A DNA stretch of 64,000 nt from Vannielia litorea (GTDB lineage Bacteria > Pseudomonadota > Alphaproteobacteria > Rhodobacterales > Rhodobacteraceae). Under the pieces are notes generated by a model. It was not told the DNA's origin. It ran no database searches and saw nothing but the letters and a program-made list of their open reading frames with translations. Location of the stretch: assembly GCF_019801175.1 (NCBI RefSeq), contig NZ_JAHVJR010000001.1:1426001-1490000 (forward strand). Reading direction: 5' to 3'. A program made the translations under genes and the position numbers. Position 1 is the stretch's first letter; each line of letters begins with the position of its first letter. This document shows, in pieces, positions 1 through 8,872 of the stretch.

Positions 1-170
1 TGACGCGGGGCCATCGCTGAGGCCTCATTGCGTTATCGGGGGGATGCGGCCTGCGGGCCGGATTGCACAAGCAACGGCGCGCGAGATCAGGCCACCGCGC
101 ATCCTCCGGCAAAACAGAACAGGCGCCGCTCAGGGGCCGACCCAAAAAACTGTGTCACAGGGAGAACAAG

Positions 171-1820
171 ATGACGCACCCCACCCAAGCCACCAAGCCG
201 GTGCATGACGCCGCGCGGATGTATGCCGCCGAGCATCTCGACGGCAAGCTAGACCGCCGCGAGTTTCTGACCCGCGCCACCGCGCTGGGCGTCACCGCCG
301 CCGGGGCCTACAGCCTGATCGGCGCCACGCCCGCCGCCGCCGAAAGCCACGGCATGGAGCCGCAGATGGGCGGCACCCTGCGCGTGCAGATGGAAACCAA
401 GGCGCTGAAAGATCCGCGCAACTACGACTGGTCGCAAATGGCCAACTTCTCGCGCGGCTGGCTCGAGTATCTCGTCCAGTACAACGCCGACGGCTCCTTC
501 GAGGGCCGCCTGCTGGAAAGCTGGGAAGCCAACGAGGACGCCACCGAATACACCCTCAAGGTCCGCCCCGGCGTGACCTGGAACAACGGCGATGCCTTCA
601 CCGCCGAGGATGTGGCCTTCAACTTCAACCGCTGGTGCGAAAAGGGCGTCGAGGGCAACTCGATGGCCTCCCGCATGTCCTCCCTGATCGACGAAGAGAG
701 CGGCGCCGCCCGCGAAGGCGCGATCACCGTGGTCGATGACATGACCGTCAAACTGGTCTGCTCCGCGCCCGACATCACCATCGTGCCCGGCATGGCCGAC
801 TACCCGGCGGCCATCGTCCACCAAAGCTATGATGGCGGCGACCCCGCCGAAAACCCCATCGGCACCGGCCCCTTCCTGCCCGGCGAAAACGAGGTCGGCG
901 TCAAGCAGACGCTGGTCAAGAACGCCGATCACACGTGGTGGGGCGGCGAGGCCTACCTCGACACCATCGAGTTCATCGACTTCGGCACCGACATGGCCGC
1001 ATGGATGGCCGCGATGGACGCCGATGAGGTCGACATGACCTACCAGTCCACCGGCGAGTTCATCGAAGTGCTCGACGGCATCGGCTTCGAGAAGTCCGAG
1101 GCCGTGACCGCCGCCACCATCTGCGTGCGCTTCAACCAGAGCAACGCGCCCTACGACAACGCCGATGTCCGCAAGGCGCTGCAAAGCGCGGTCGACAACG
1201 CCGTTGTGCTCGAACTCGGCTACTCCGGCCTCGGCACCGTGGCCGAAAACCACCACGTCTGCCCGATCCACCCGGAATACGCCAAGATCGAAACCCCCGC
1301 CCCCGATCCGGCGGCGGCGATGGAGATGCTGACCGCCGCAGGCCAGGCCGACACCGAGTTCGAGCTGATCTCGATCGACGACGACTGGCAGTCCGCCACC
1401 TGCGATGCCGTGGCCGCGCAATGCCGCGACGCCGGCATCAACGTGAAGCGCACCATCCTGCCCGGCTCCACCTTCTGGAACGACTGGCTCGCCTACCCGT
1501 GGTCGGCCACCGAGTGGAACATGCGCCCCCTCGGCGTCCAGATCCTCGCGCTGGCCTACAAGTCCGGCGTGGCCTGGAACGAGGCCGCCTTCGCCAACGA
1601 GGAGTTCGACAACCTGCTCGCCGAAGCCATGTCGATCTCCGATGCCGCCACCCGCTCCGAGGTGATGGCCAAGCTGGAGCAGATCATGATCGACGAGGGC
1701 GTGGTCATCCAGCCCTACTGGCGCTCGCTCTTCCGCCACTACAAGTCCAACGTCCACAACGTGGACATGCATCCCACCTTCGAGATGCATCACTATAAGT
1801 GGTGGATGGAACAGGCCTGA
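171..1820 (+). CDS. ABC transporter substrate-binding protein, peptide/nickel type (SBP_bac_5), Tat-exported
   Basis: Periplasmic binding protein for an importer of the oligopeptide/dipeptide class. The 549-aa product starts with a twin-arginine leader: DRREFLTRA around residues 28-36, a hydrophobic stretch, then an Ala-rich cleavage region near residue 57. This suggests export of a folded, possibly cofactor-bound protein. The mature part has the SBP_bac_5 pattern (GGTLRV at the N-terminus, then a W-NNGD-F-AEDV block). The ATG at 171 is preferred over an upstream TTG because GGAG lies 8 bases before it and the Tat motif follows. Two permeases and a double ATPase follow on the same strand, so it heads the transporter operon. 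The ligand cannot be read from the sequence; peptides, nickel chelates and sugars are all possible for this family. Confidence 0.93.
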   Translation: MTHPTQATKPVHDAARMYAAEHLDGKLDRREFLTRATALGVTAAGAYSLIGATPAAAESHGMEPQMGGTLRVQMETKALKDPRNYDWSQMANFSRGWLEYLVQYNADGSFEGRLLESWEANEDATEYTLKVRPGVTWNNGDAFTAEDVAFNFNRWCEKGVEGNSMASRMSSLIDEESGAAREGAITVVDDMTVKLVCSAPDITIVPGMADYPAAIVHQSYDGGDPAENPIGTGPFLPGENEVGVKQTLVKNADHTWWGGEAYLDTIEFIDFGTDMAAWMAAMDADEVDMTYQSTGEFIEVLDGIGFEKSEAVTAATICVRFNQSNAPYDNADVRKALQSAVDNAVVLELGYSGLGTVAENHHVCPIHPEYAKIETPAPDPAAAMEMLTAAGQADTEFELISIDDDWQSATCDAVAAQCRDAGINVKRTILPGSTFWNDWLAYPWSATEWNMRPLGVQILALAYKSGVAWNEAAFANEEFDNLLAEAMSISDAATRSEVMAKLEQIMIDEGVVIQPYWRSLFRHYKSNVHNVDMHPTFEMHHYKWWMEQA

Positions 1821-1842
1821 TCGGGCCCCACAGCTGAACACG

Positions 1843-1871
1843 GCGGCGGGGCCATCACCCGGCCCCGCCGC
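1843..1871 (+). other. Intercistronic hairpin after the binding-protein gene
   Basis: Perfect 11-bp GC stem (GCGGCGGGGCC and its complement) around a 7-base loop, in the 111-bp gap between the binding protein and the first permease. There is no T-run, so it is more likely an mRNA-stabilising or partial attenuation structure. Such structures are common after binding-protein genes, which need more product than their permeases. The role is inferred. Confidence 0.6.
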
Positions 1872-1931
1872 ACCCATCCACACCGCGCCACCAAGAACGC
1901 ATAACCACGCGCGGCCAGACAGGGATATTCC

Positions 1932-3020
1932 ATGGGCCTTTTCCTCGTCCGACGGATCGGAACGATGCTGCTGACGGCCCTCTGCCTCAGCTTCATCGTC
2001 TTCTACCTCACCAACCTCGACAGCAACCTCGAGAAGCTCGCCAAGTTTCAGGGCAACTCGCGCATGTCGGACGAAGAGGTGCAGGGCTGGCTGGCGAACA
2101 ACGGCTTCGGGCAGCCCATGGTGGTCCGCTACGGCGAATGGCTCGGCGTAGTGCCCGGCTGGACCCGTGAGGGCGACGGCGGCGAGGTGGTCGCAGGCCG
2201 CTGTGTCGGCCTGGCCGAAACCCCGGCAGAGGCGCCCAGCTTCTGCGGCATCCTGCAAGGCTATTGGGGCGAGAGCACCGTGTTCCGCGACTCCGTGGCC
2301 TCGATCATCGGCACGCGGCTAGGGCTGACCGCCAAACTCATGCTCTGGGTCATGCTACTCATGGTCCCCTGCGCCCTGCTGATCGGCGTGCTCGCGGGGA
2401 TGCGCGAAGGGAGCCAGACAGACCGAACACTGTCGACCGTATCCATCACAAGCACCGCCATGCCTGAGTATGTATCGGGTGTCATCCTCATCGCGCTGCT
2501 GGCCAGTTCAGCCAATGGGCTTTCACCGATGTTCAAGGAATGGGGCTTCATCTCGGATCGCACAATTTTCAAGGGCACCGCCACAGCGGCAATGGATGAC
2601 GCCAATTTCAACAACTTCTTCCTCCCCGTCCTCACCATCGCCCTATACGGCATGGGCTACATCGCCCGGATGACCCGCGCCTCGATGGCCGAGGTGATGA
2701 CCGCGCAATATATCCGCACCGCCCGGCTGAAGGGCGTGAGCTTTCCGAACATCGTGATGAAGCACGCCCTGCGCAACGCCCTGATCGCCCCCTTCACCGT
2801 GATCATGCTCCAGTTCCCGTGGCTGCTGAACGGCGTGGTGATCGTCGAGAGCCTCTTCAACTACAAGGGCTTCGGCTGGGCGCTGGTGCAGGCGGCGGGC
2901 AACAACGACATCGACCTGCTGCTCGGCGTCTCCATCGTCTCCGTGCTCGTCGTGCTGATCACCCAGCTGATCTCCGACATCGGCTACGTCCACCTCAACC
3001 CGCGCATCCGCATTTCGTAA
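1932..3020 (+). CDS. ABC transporter permease, DppB/OppB family
   Basis: Inner-membrane permease of the peptide-type importer, 362 aa. A first membrane span lies at about residues 8-28, followed by a long periplasmic segment (~30-125). A bundle of further spans and the cytoplasmic EAA-type loop (RTARLKGVSFPNIVMKHALRN region, roughly 258-278) follow; this loop docks on the ATPase. Its length is close to the family norm. It starts 111 bp after the binding protein and ends 13 bp before the second permease, whose ribosome site (GGAGAG) lies in that gap, so the two are co-transcribed. Confidence 0.92.
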   Translation: MGLFLVRRIGTMLLTALCLSFIVFYLTNLDSNLEKLAKFQGNSRMSDEEVQGWLANNGFGQPMVVRYGEWLGVVPGWTREGDGGEVVAGRCVGLAETPAEAPSFCGILQGYWGESTVFRDSVASIIGTRLGLTAKLMLWVMLLMVPCALLIGVLAGMREGSQTDRTLSTVSITSTAMPEYVSGVILIALLASSANGLSPMFKEWGFISDRTIFKGTATAAMDDANFNNFFLPVLTIALYGMGYIARMTRASMAEVMTAQYIRTARLKGVSFPNIVMKHALRNALIAPFTVIMLQFPWLLNGVVIVESLFNYKGFGWALVQAAGNNDIDLLLGVSIVSVLVVLITQLISDIGYVHLNPRIRIS

Positions 3021-3033
3021 GGAGAGACAACAG

Positions 3034-4449
3034 ATGGACCCCCTTACCTGGACAGGCGCGCTCTCCTTCCTCAACCCGGTCTTCCTGACCGCAGGCGCGC
3101 TCCTCGTCATCGCCTTCCTCGTGCAATTCCTGCTCGGCCTCTTCGGGATGAAATCCGGCGAACTGATCATTCAGCATGACGGCACGGCCGTGCGCACCCG
3201 AACGCCGATGGATTACATCGGCTACGTCACCATGGGCGCCCTGCTGGTGGCGCTGGCCTGCATCCTCGCCTACGCGCTCGTCGGCATGCTGCTGCCCGGC
3301 GGCTCCAAGGGCATTATCGGCCATATCTCGGCCCGGCTCCTGCCGGTCTGGATCGGCATGGCCGTGGTCTTCGCCCTTTCGATCACCTTCAAGCGCCGCC
3401 TCGGCCTCTACGGCAAACTGTTCGACAGCACAGTCGGCATGATCGGCTTTGGCATCGTCCTGTTCTGGATCTTCACCGCGATCTTCTACCAGATGATCCT
3501 CACCCACGAGCCGCTCACCGCCGTCTCGGGCCTCAAGAACAAAGTGCCCGGCACACCCGTGCCCGAGGGCACAGAGGGGCTGGAGTGGTATCTGCTCGGC
3601 GGCGACAATCTTGCGCGCGATGTCTTCTCCCGCATGGTCGCAGGCAGCTGGGAGGTGATGAAGATCGCCCCCTTCGCCACCATCTTCGCCTTCATGGTCG
3701 GCATCACCCTCGGCCTTCCCGCAGGCTACTACGGCGGCAAGCTCGACACCTTCCTGAGCTTCCTCGCCAACCTCATCCTCGCCTTCCCGGTGATCCTGCT
3801 GTTCTACCTGCTGGTGACCCCCGAGATCGTGGCAAGCGGCCTGCCCCGCTACATGGCGGGCGTGCTCTTCCTCTTCCCCATCGTGTTCCTCGTGGTGCTG
3901 TTCAACTCGCGCTACTTCACCGACCCGATGAAGAGAAACCTCTACATCGGGCTTTCGCTGCTGATCGGCGGCTACATCTACCTTGGCGTGGCGTGGAACG
4001 CCGACCCCTTCGGCCTCATCTCCATGCCCGGCAACATCCTCGTGGTCTTCGTCTCGGTGGTCTTCGTGAACTCGCCCACGGTGTTCCGTATCGTTCGCGG
4101 GCTCGCGCTCGACATCAAGACGCGCGACTACGTGGCCGCCGCCCAGACCCGCGGCGAAGGCCCATGGTACATCATGCTCTGGGAGATCCTGCCCAACGCG
4201 CGCGGCCCGCTGATCGTCGATTTCTGCCTGCGCATCGGCTACACCACCATTCTGCTCGGCACCCTCGGCTTCTTCGGCCTCGGCCTGCCGCCCGACAGCC
4301 CCGACTGGGGCACCACGATCAACTCGGGCCGCAAGCTCCTGTCGATCTACCCCCACCCCGCCCTCGCCCCGGCGCTCGCCCTCATGAGCCTCGTCCTCGG
4401 CCTAAACCTGCTCGCGGACGGCTTGCGCGAAGAGAGCCTGAAGGATTGA
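3034..4449 (+). CDS. ABC transporter permease, DppC/OppC family, enlarged
   Basis: Second permease of the importer. At 471 aa it is much longer than a usual DppC (about 300 aa). The extra length is an N-terminal part with several additional hydrophobic segments (~1-170) and an internal stretch (~265-340) with two or three more predicted spans. The conserved C-terminal core is intact, with the EAA-type loop near residues 355-395 (KTRDYVAAAQTRGEG, then NARGPLIV) and the terminal GLPPDSPDWG segment. The start is ATG with GGAGAG 9 bases upstream. The family assignment is secure; the meaning of the extra spans is not known. Confidence 0.9.
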   Translation: MDPLTWTGALSFLNPVFLTAGALLVIAFLVQFLLGLFGMKSGELIIQHDGTAVRTRTPMDYIGYVTMGALLVALACILAYALVGMLLPGGSKGIIGHISARLLPVWIGMAVVFALSITFKRRLGLYGKLFDSTVGMIGFGIVLFWIFTAIFYQMILTHEPLTAVSGLKNKVPGTPVPEGTEGLEWYLLGGDNLARDVFSRMVAGSWEVMKIAPFATIFAFMVGITLGLPAGYYGGKLDTFLSFLANLILAFPVILLFYLLVTPEIVASGLPRYMAGVLFLFPIVFLVVLFNSRYFTDPMKRNLYIGLSLLIGGYIYLGVAWNADPFGLISMPGNILVVFVSVVFVNSPTVFRIVRGLALDIKTRDYVAAAQTRGEGPWYIMLWEILPNARGPLIVDFCLRIGYTTILLGTLGFFGLGLPPDSPDWGTTINSGRKLLSIYPHPALAPALALMSLVLGLNLLADGLREESLKD

Positions 4450-4555
4450 TGATGCAGGCGCGCTTCGCCGCAGGATGGGCGCAACCCACCCGCCGAAATC
4501 CCGTCAATCCCCTGCGCACGCTGGGGCAAGACTTCACCCCCTATGTCATCCGACA

Positions 4556-4619
4556 TGCGCATGGGATGTGCATCGGATGTGCATCACTTGTGCATCGCCC
4601 CCAACGCATGGTTAACGCC
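4556..4619. repeat. Three TGTGCATC octamers at exact 11-bp spacing plus GGTTAACGCC
   Basis: TGTGCATC occurs at 4567-4574, 4578-4585 and 4589-4596, each 11 bases from the next. A weaker copy (TGCGCATG) is one period further left at 4556-4563. Thirteen bases to the right is GGTTAACGCC (4610-4619), next to the ribosome site of the ATPase gene. The same composite in inverted orientation is at 25742-25804. One copy per helical turn suggests a protein-binding array. The binding factor is unknown. Confidence 0.75.
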
Positions 4620-4629
4620 GGAGACTCCC

Positions 4630-6714
4630 ATGGCTGAAGAAACTTACGACGGCCCCATTCTGGAGATCGACAAGCTCTCCATCTCCTTCTTCACCCGCCT
4701 GCGCGAGATCCCGGCGGTGATGGACTTCTCGGCCAAGGTGATGCCGGGCGAAGCCCTTGGATTGGTTGGAGAATCCGGCTGCGGCAAGAGCACCGTGGCG
4801 CTCGGCGTGATGCAGGATTTGGGGGTCAACGGCCGGGTCGTTGGCGGGTCGATCAAGTTCAAGGGGCGCGACCTCGGGCAGATGAGCCTCGAGGAGCTGC
4901 GCGACATCCGTGGCAAGGAAATTGCCATGATTTATCAGGAGCCTATGGCCTCCCTGAACCCCGCGATGAAGATCGGCAAACAGCTGATGGAAGTCCCGAT
5001 GATCCACGAGGGCATCGGCGAAAAAGAGGCCTGGGCCCGCGCGCTGGAGGTCGTCACCGACGTGAAGCTCCCCGATCCAGAGCGCATGCTCAAGAGCTAC
5101 CCACACCAGCTTTCCGGCGGCCAGCAGCAGCGCATCGTGATCGCTATGGCTCTGATGTCAAAGCCTTCTCTGCTCATCCTCGACGAGCCCACCACCGCGC
5201 TGGACGTAACCGTTGAGGCCGCCGTGGTCGAGCTGGTGAAGGACCTCGGCAAGAAATACGGCACCTCGATGCTGTTCATCTCCCACAACCTCGGGCTGGT
5301 GCTCGAAACCTGCGACCGCCTCTGCGTCATGTATTCCGGCGAGGCCGTCGAACGCGGCTCCATCGAAGACGTGTTCGACGAGATGCAGCACCCCTACACC
5401 CAGGCCCTCTTCCGCTCTATCCCCTTGCCCGGGGCCGATAAAAACGCCCGCCCGCTGGTCGCGATTCCCGGCAACTTCCCCCTGCCCCACGAGCGACCCC
5501 ACGGCTGCAACTTCGGCCCGCGCTGCGATTATTTCGAGGCCGGCCGCTGCGACGCCGACGCGATCCCCATGTTCGACGTGCCCGGCAACGACCGCCACGC
5601 CACCCGCTGCCTGAAGTTTCAGGAGATCGACTGGAGCGCCCCCATCGTCACCGAGACCACCCACAAGAAGGCCGAGCCGGGGGATGTGGTCCTCAAGATG
5701 GACAACCTGAAAAAATACTACGAGGTCGCCTCCAACGCCCTCTTCGGCGGCGGCGATACCCGCGTGGTCAAGGCCAACGAGACACTCAGCTTCGAGGCCC
5801 GCGAAAGCGAAACCCTTGCCATCGTTGGCGAATCTGGCTGCGGCAAGTCCACTTTCGCCAAGGTGCTGATGGGGCTGGAGACGGCGACCGAAGGCCAGAT
5901 CCTGCTCTTCAACCAGGACATTCAGGACACCCCCATCGAGGCCCGCAACCCCGATACCGTCTCCTCCGTCCAGATGGTGTTCCAGAACCCCTTCGACACG
6001 CTCAACCCCTCAATGACCGTCGGCCGCCAGATCATCCGCGCGCTGGAGATTTTCCGCATCGGCAAGAATGATAGCGAACGCGAGCAGCGCATGCTCGAAC
6101 TGCTCGATCTGGTCAAACTCCCCCGCGCCTTTGCTGAGCGGATGCCGCGCCAGCTTTCGGGCGGGCAAAAACAACGGGTTGGCATTGCCCGCGCCTTCGC
6201 AGGCGGCGCCAAGATCGTGGTTGCGGATGAGCCGGTCTCGGCGCTGGACGTGTCGGTGCAGGCCGCCGTGACCGACCTGTTAATGGAAATTCAACGCGAA
6301 GAGAAGACAACGCTCCTGTTCATCAGCCACGACCTCTCGATCGTGCGCTACCTGTCAGACCGGGTGATGGTGATGTATCTCGGCCATGTGGTCGAGATCG
6401 GCGATACCGAGCAGGTCTTCGCCCCGCCCTATCACCCCTACACCGAGGCGCTGCTCTCGGCGGTGCCCATCGCCGATACCAGCGTGGAGAAAAAGCACAT
6501 CGTGCTGGAGGGCGATATCCCCTCCGCCATGAACCCGCCTTCCGGCTGCCCGTTCCAGACCCGCTGCCGCTGGAAAGACCGGGTCCCCGGCGGGCTGTGC
6601 GAAACCGAGGTGCCGCCAATGCGGCAAATGGCAAGTGGCCACCAGGTCAAATGCCACCTGCCCGACGAAGAGTTCGCCGGGATGGAGCCGGTCATCAAGG
6701 TGGCGGCTGAATGA
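4630..6714 (+). CDS. ABC transporter ATP-binding protein with two nucleotide-binding domains (DppD-DppF fusion type)
   Basis: Energises the peptide-type importer, 694 aa. The first domain has Walker A GESGCGKS near residues 47-54, signature LSGGQQQR near 160 and Walker B LLILDEPT near 182. The oligopeptide-transporter C-terminal motif follows near 290-300 (GCNFGPRC). The second domain has Walker A GESGCGKS near 398, signature LSGGQKQR near 508, a Walker B with DEPVSALD, and a second Cys-containing tail (SGCPFQTRC) near 640. The ATG at 4630 with GGAG just upstream is preferred; an in-frame ATG at 4543 would run through the 11-bp repeat array. The 180-bp gap after the permease suggests a possible separate promoter. 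Confidence 0.93.
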   Translation: MAEETYDGPILEIDKLSISFFTRLREIPAVMDFSAKVMPGEALGLVGESGCGKSTVALGVMQDLGVNGRVVGGSIKFKGRDLGQMSLEELRDIRGKEIAMIYQEPMASLNPAMKIGKQLMEVPMIHEGIGEKEAWARALEVVTDVKLPDPERMLKSYPHQLSGGQQQRIVIAMALMSKPSLLILDEPTTALDVTVEAAVVELVKDLGKKYGTSMLFISHNLGLVLETCDRLCVMYSGEAVERGSIEDVFDEMQHPYTQALFRSIPLPGADKNARPLVAIPGNFPLPHERPHGCNFGPRCDYFEAGRCDADAIPMFDVPGNDRHATRCLKFQEIDWSAPIVTETTHKKAEPGDVVLKMDNLKKYYEVASNALFGGGDTRVVKANETLSFEARESETLAIVGESGCGKSTFAKVLMGLETATEGQILLFNQDIQDTPIEARNPDTVSSVQMVFQNPFDTLNPSMTVGRQIIRALEIFRIGKNDSEREQRMLELLDLVKLPRAFAERMPRQLSGGQKQRVGIARAFAGGAKIVVADEPVSALDVSVQAAVTDLLMEIQREEKTTLLFISHDLSIVRYLSDRVMVMYLGHVVEIGDTEQVFAPPYHPYTEALLSAVPIADTSVEKKHIVLEGDIPSAMNPPSGCPFQTRCRWKDRVPGGLCETEVPPMRQMASGHQVKCHLPDEEFAGMEPVIKVAAE

Positions 6715-6745
6715 GGATTGCAGAGCAACTCGCTGTAAATGCGGA

Positions 6746-6943
6746 CTAACCCCGCTTGAGAGCTTCGATCATCTGCTCGATCCGCGCCGCCCGCGCCGGG
6801 CCTTGCCGGGCGGCCTCGATCCGGGCGAGGTAGCTCATCCGCCGCTCCGCCGGGGCAGCGCCATAACGGGCCAACAGGCCGTGCTTGGCAAGTTCGGCCC
6901 GCACATCGGCGGGCATGTTGCGAGGGGGCGGAGTGCTGGTCAC
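6746..6943 (-). CDS. Small YdeI/OmpD-associated-like protein (C-terminal module only)
   Basis: 65-aa protein resembling the C-terminal module of YdeI/OmpD-associated proteins: a 'P..VR..L...G' segment, then 'RR..YL..IE.A..G.ARAARIE...EAL'. It begins with GTG, preceded by AAAGG at a suitable distance. It is much shorter than full YdeI proteins, so it is either a stand-alone module or a remnant. It is convergent with the ABC ATPase gene. The function of this module is unknown to me. Confidence 0.65.
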   Translation of the reverse strand: MTSTPPPRNMPADVRAELAKHGLLARYGAAPAERRMSYLARIEAARQGPARAARIEQMIEALKRG

Positions 6944-7111
6944 GGGTCAAACCTTTCGCGGGTCTGCCCTGCATCTAGTCCGCCCCTGCGGCCCCTGCCA
7001 GATCGGCCGATCACCCGCGGCAGAAATCAACCTATCCGGGCTATGGGGTTCGGCCAAAACCCGCCGTTTAAGCTGAAATCATTCAGAAAAATCGCCTGAC
7101 CAGCTTCGCGA

Positions 7112-7558
7112 TCAGATCTCCCACTCTTCCTGCCCCGGAGGCGGCGCACCGAAGTGAAAGCGGGTGATTTTCCACTCTTCGCCCAGCTTTTCCAGCTCCA
7201 CAAACACCGGCAACACCGTGTCATCGGAGCGGGTATAGCTGCCCCGGATGCGCGCCTTGCTGTTGTTGATCGACCGGCCACTGAAGCTGAAGCTGCCCGC
7301 GTCGCCCCAGATCTGCTGGGCGCGGAACTCACGCTCGAACTCGGCAATCGACACGCGCTCCTGTAGCTCCGGCGCGAGGAAGGCATAGGCCTTTTCATCC
7401 TCGTTCTCAGCCATCGCCGCATGCATCGCGAACACCGGATCGTCCATCTCGGTGAAAGTCTCGGCCACTCCGGTTACCCATCGGTAACCCTGCCATGCCA
7501 CACTGCCGATCCCGATCAGGATCACCGCGACGATCAGAGGAACGAATAGCTTGCGCAT
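7112..7558 (-). CDS. Membrane-anchored hypothetical protein with an NTF2-like periplasmic domain
   Basis: 148 aa. One N-terminal hydrophobic segment (residues ~5-24) is followed by a soluble part. The pattern AFLAPELQERVSIAEFEREFR and a terminal 'EEWKITRFHF' strand resembles DUF4878/DUF4019-like NTF2-fold proteins that sit outside the inner membrane. It ends in an acidic tail. It is 10 bp downstream of the transglycosylase gene on the same strand, so it is probably co-transcribed, which suggests an envelope role. Confidence 0.75.
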   Translation of the reverse strand: MRKLFVPLIVAVILIGIGSVAWQGYRWVTGVAETFTEMDDPVFAMHAAMAENEDEKAYAFLAPELQERVSIAEFEREFRAQQIWGDAGSFSFSGRSINNSKARIRGSYTRSDDTVLPVFVELEKLGEEWKITRFHFGAPPPGQEEWEI

Positions 7559-7568
7559 GGGAAGCGGC

Positions 7569-8153
7569 TCAGGAGCCCCAGATGACCTTCACGTAATTCT
7601 TGGTCTCGCGGTAGGGCGGCACGCCGCCGTATTTGTCCACCGCGCCGGGGCCAGCATTGTAGGCCGCAAGGGCAAGTCGCCAGCTCTTGTAGCGGTCGTA
7701 CATGAGCCGCAGATACTTGGCGCCACCTTCGAGGTTCTGCTTGGGGTCATGCGGGTCCACGCCCATCTTGGCAGCGGTGAACGGCATGAGCTGCGCAAGG
7801 CCAATCGCGCCCTTGTGGCTCTTGGCCTTGGGCTTCCAGCCGCTCTCCTGCTGCACCAGCCGCAGGAACAGGTCTTCCGGCACCCCGTGCTTGGAGGCCG
7901 CCGCCTTGGCCATCGGCAGATAGACCCCCTTGTAGGAGCCGTTGAAGCGCGGGCCGGTCCCGTCATACTTGGAGGGCGTGTTCACCGTCGGCGGCTGCAA
8001 CCGCACCGAGGCCGCGTATTGGCTGGCGGCCCGGCTGTCGAGCAGCTTGGTCTGGTTCAGGAAAAGCTTCTTGCGTGACTTCGACGAAAAGCTCTCAGCC
8101 ATCAATGGCGTTGCCATGCAAAGGCAGACAACCGCCGCAACTGCTCGTTTCAT
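7569..8153 (-). CDS. Lytic transglycosylase, SLT domain
   Basis: Cleaves the glycan strands of peptidoglycan between MurNAc and GlcNAc. The 194-aa product has an N-terminal signal peptide (~1-19) and a C-terminal SLT domain (~85-190). Catalytic Glu is in QQESGW (E103), with the GAIGLAQLMP block near 117-126 and AAYNAGPGAV near 162. The ATG at 8153 gives a clean signal peptide; a longer frame to 8450 would lack one. It is small, with only a short linker before the catalytic domain. It is divergent from ssb across a 188-bp promoter region. Confidence 0.92.
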   Translation of the reverse strand: MKRAVAAVVCLCMATPLMAESFSSKSRKKLFLNQTKLLDSRAASQYAASVRLQPPTVNTPSKYDGTGPRFNGSYKGVYLPMAKAAASKHGVPEDLFLRLVQQESGWKPKAKSHKGAIGLAQLMPFTAAKMGVDPHDPKQNLEGGAKYLRLMYDRYKSWRLALAAYNAGPGAVDKYGGVPPYRETKNYVKVIWGS

Positions 8154-8341
8154 GCCCCTCGGCCCCGTTCCTTCCGGGCCGTTCGGCCCCCTTGCAGCCC
8201 GCATTCTAGCCAAAATCGCTCTCGGGGCCACCCCGCAATTCCGCACAGTTGCGTCAGGCGCCGTAAACCGGTTTTTAACCATGTTCAGGTGGTGTAGCGT
8301 CACCGAAAGATTCGAGCCACAAGATATGGGGAGGTCCGGGC

Positions 8342-8863
8342 ATGGCCGGTTCCGTGAACAAGGTGATCCTGATCGGCAATCTCGGCCGCGATCCCGAAAC
8401 CCGCACGTTTCAGAACGGCGGCAAGGTGTGCAACCTGCGCATCGCCACATCCGAACAATGGAAAGACCGCAACACAGGCGAGCGCCGCGAGCGGACCGAG
8501 TGGCACTCGGTGGCGATCTTTCAGGAAGGGCTTGTGCGCATCGCCGAGCAGTACCTGCGCAAGGGCTCCAAGGTCTACATCGAGGGCAAGCTGCAAACCC
8601 GCAAATGGCAGGACCAGAACGGCCAGGACCGCTATTCGACCGAGGTGGTCCTGCAGGGCTATGACGGTACGCTGACCATGCTCGACGGCCGCGGCGAAGG
8701 CGCCGGCGGTGGGGGTGGCGGCGGCTACGGCGGCGGCTCCTCCTCCGGTGGCGGCTACGATGACCGTGGCGGCTATGACGACCGCGGCGGCAGCTCGGGT
8801 GGCGGCTACGGCGGCGGAAACGCCCCTGCTGGCGGCGACATCGACGACGAGATTCCGTTTTAA
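8342..8863 (+). CDS. ssb: Single-stranded DNA-binding protein
   Basis: Coats single-stranded DNA in replication, recombination and repair. 173 aa: N-terminal OB-fold (~1-112, start MAGSVNKVILIGNLG), then a Gly-rich linker (~118-160) with two GGYDDRGG repeats, and the conserved acidic tip DIDDEIPF that recruits partner proteins. Length and tail are standard for alphaproteobacterial SSB. The start codon is ATG. The next gene begins 9 bp downstream. Confidence 0.97.
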   Translation: MAGSVNKVILIGNLGRDPETRTFQNGGKVCNLRIATSEQWKDRNTGERRERTEWHSVAIFQEGLVRIAEQYLRKGSKVYIEGKLQTRKWQDQNGQDRYSTEVVLQGYDGTLTMLDGRGEGAGGGGGGGYGGGSSSGGGYDDRGGYDDRGGSSGGGYGGGNAPAGGDIDDEIPF

Positions 8864-8872
8864 GCCAAGCAC

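Noticed and set aside
249..2258. Long minus-strand open frame (669 codons) opposite the binding-protein and permease genes
   Set aside because: His/Gly/Val-rich translation typical of the antisense of GC-rich coding DNA. The plus-strand genes have clear families and ribosome sites.
4567..4596. DnaA boxes or a replication origin at the octamer array
   Set aside because: TGTGCATC differs from TTATNCACA at the key end, there is no AT-rich unwinding region and no replication genes are near.
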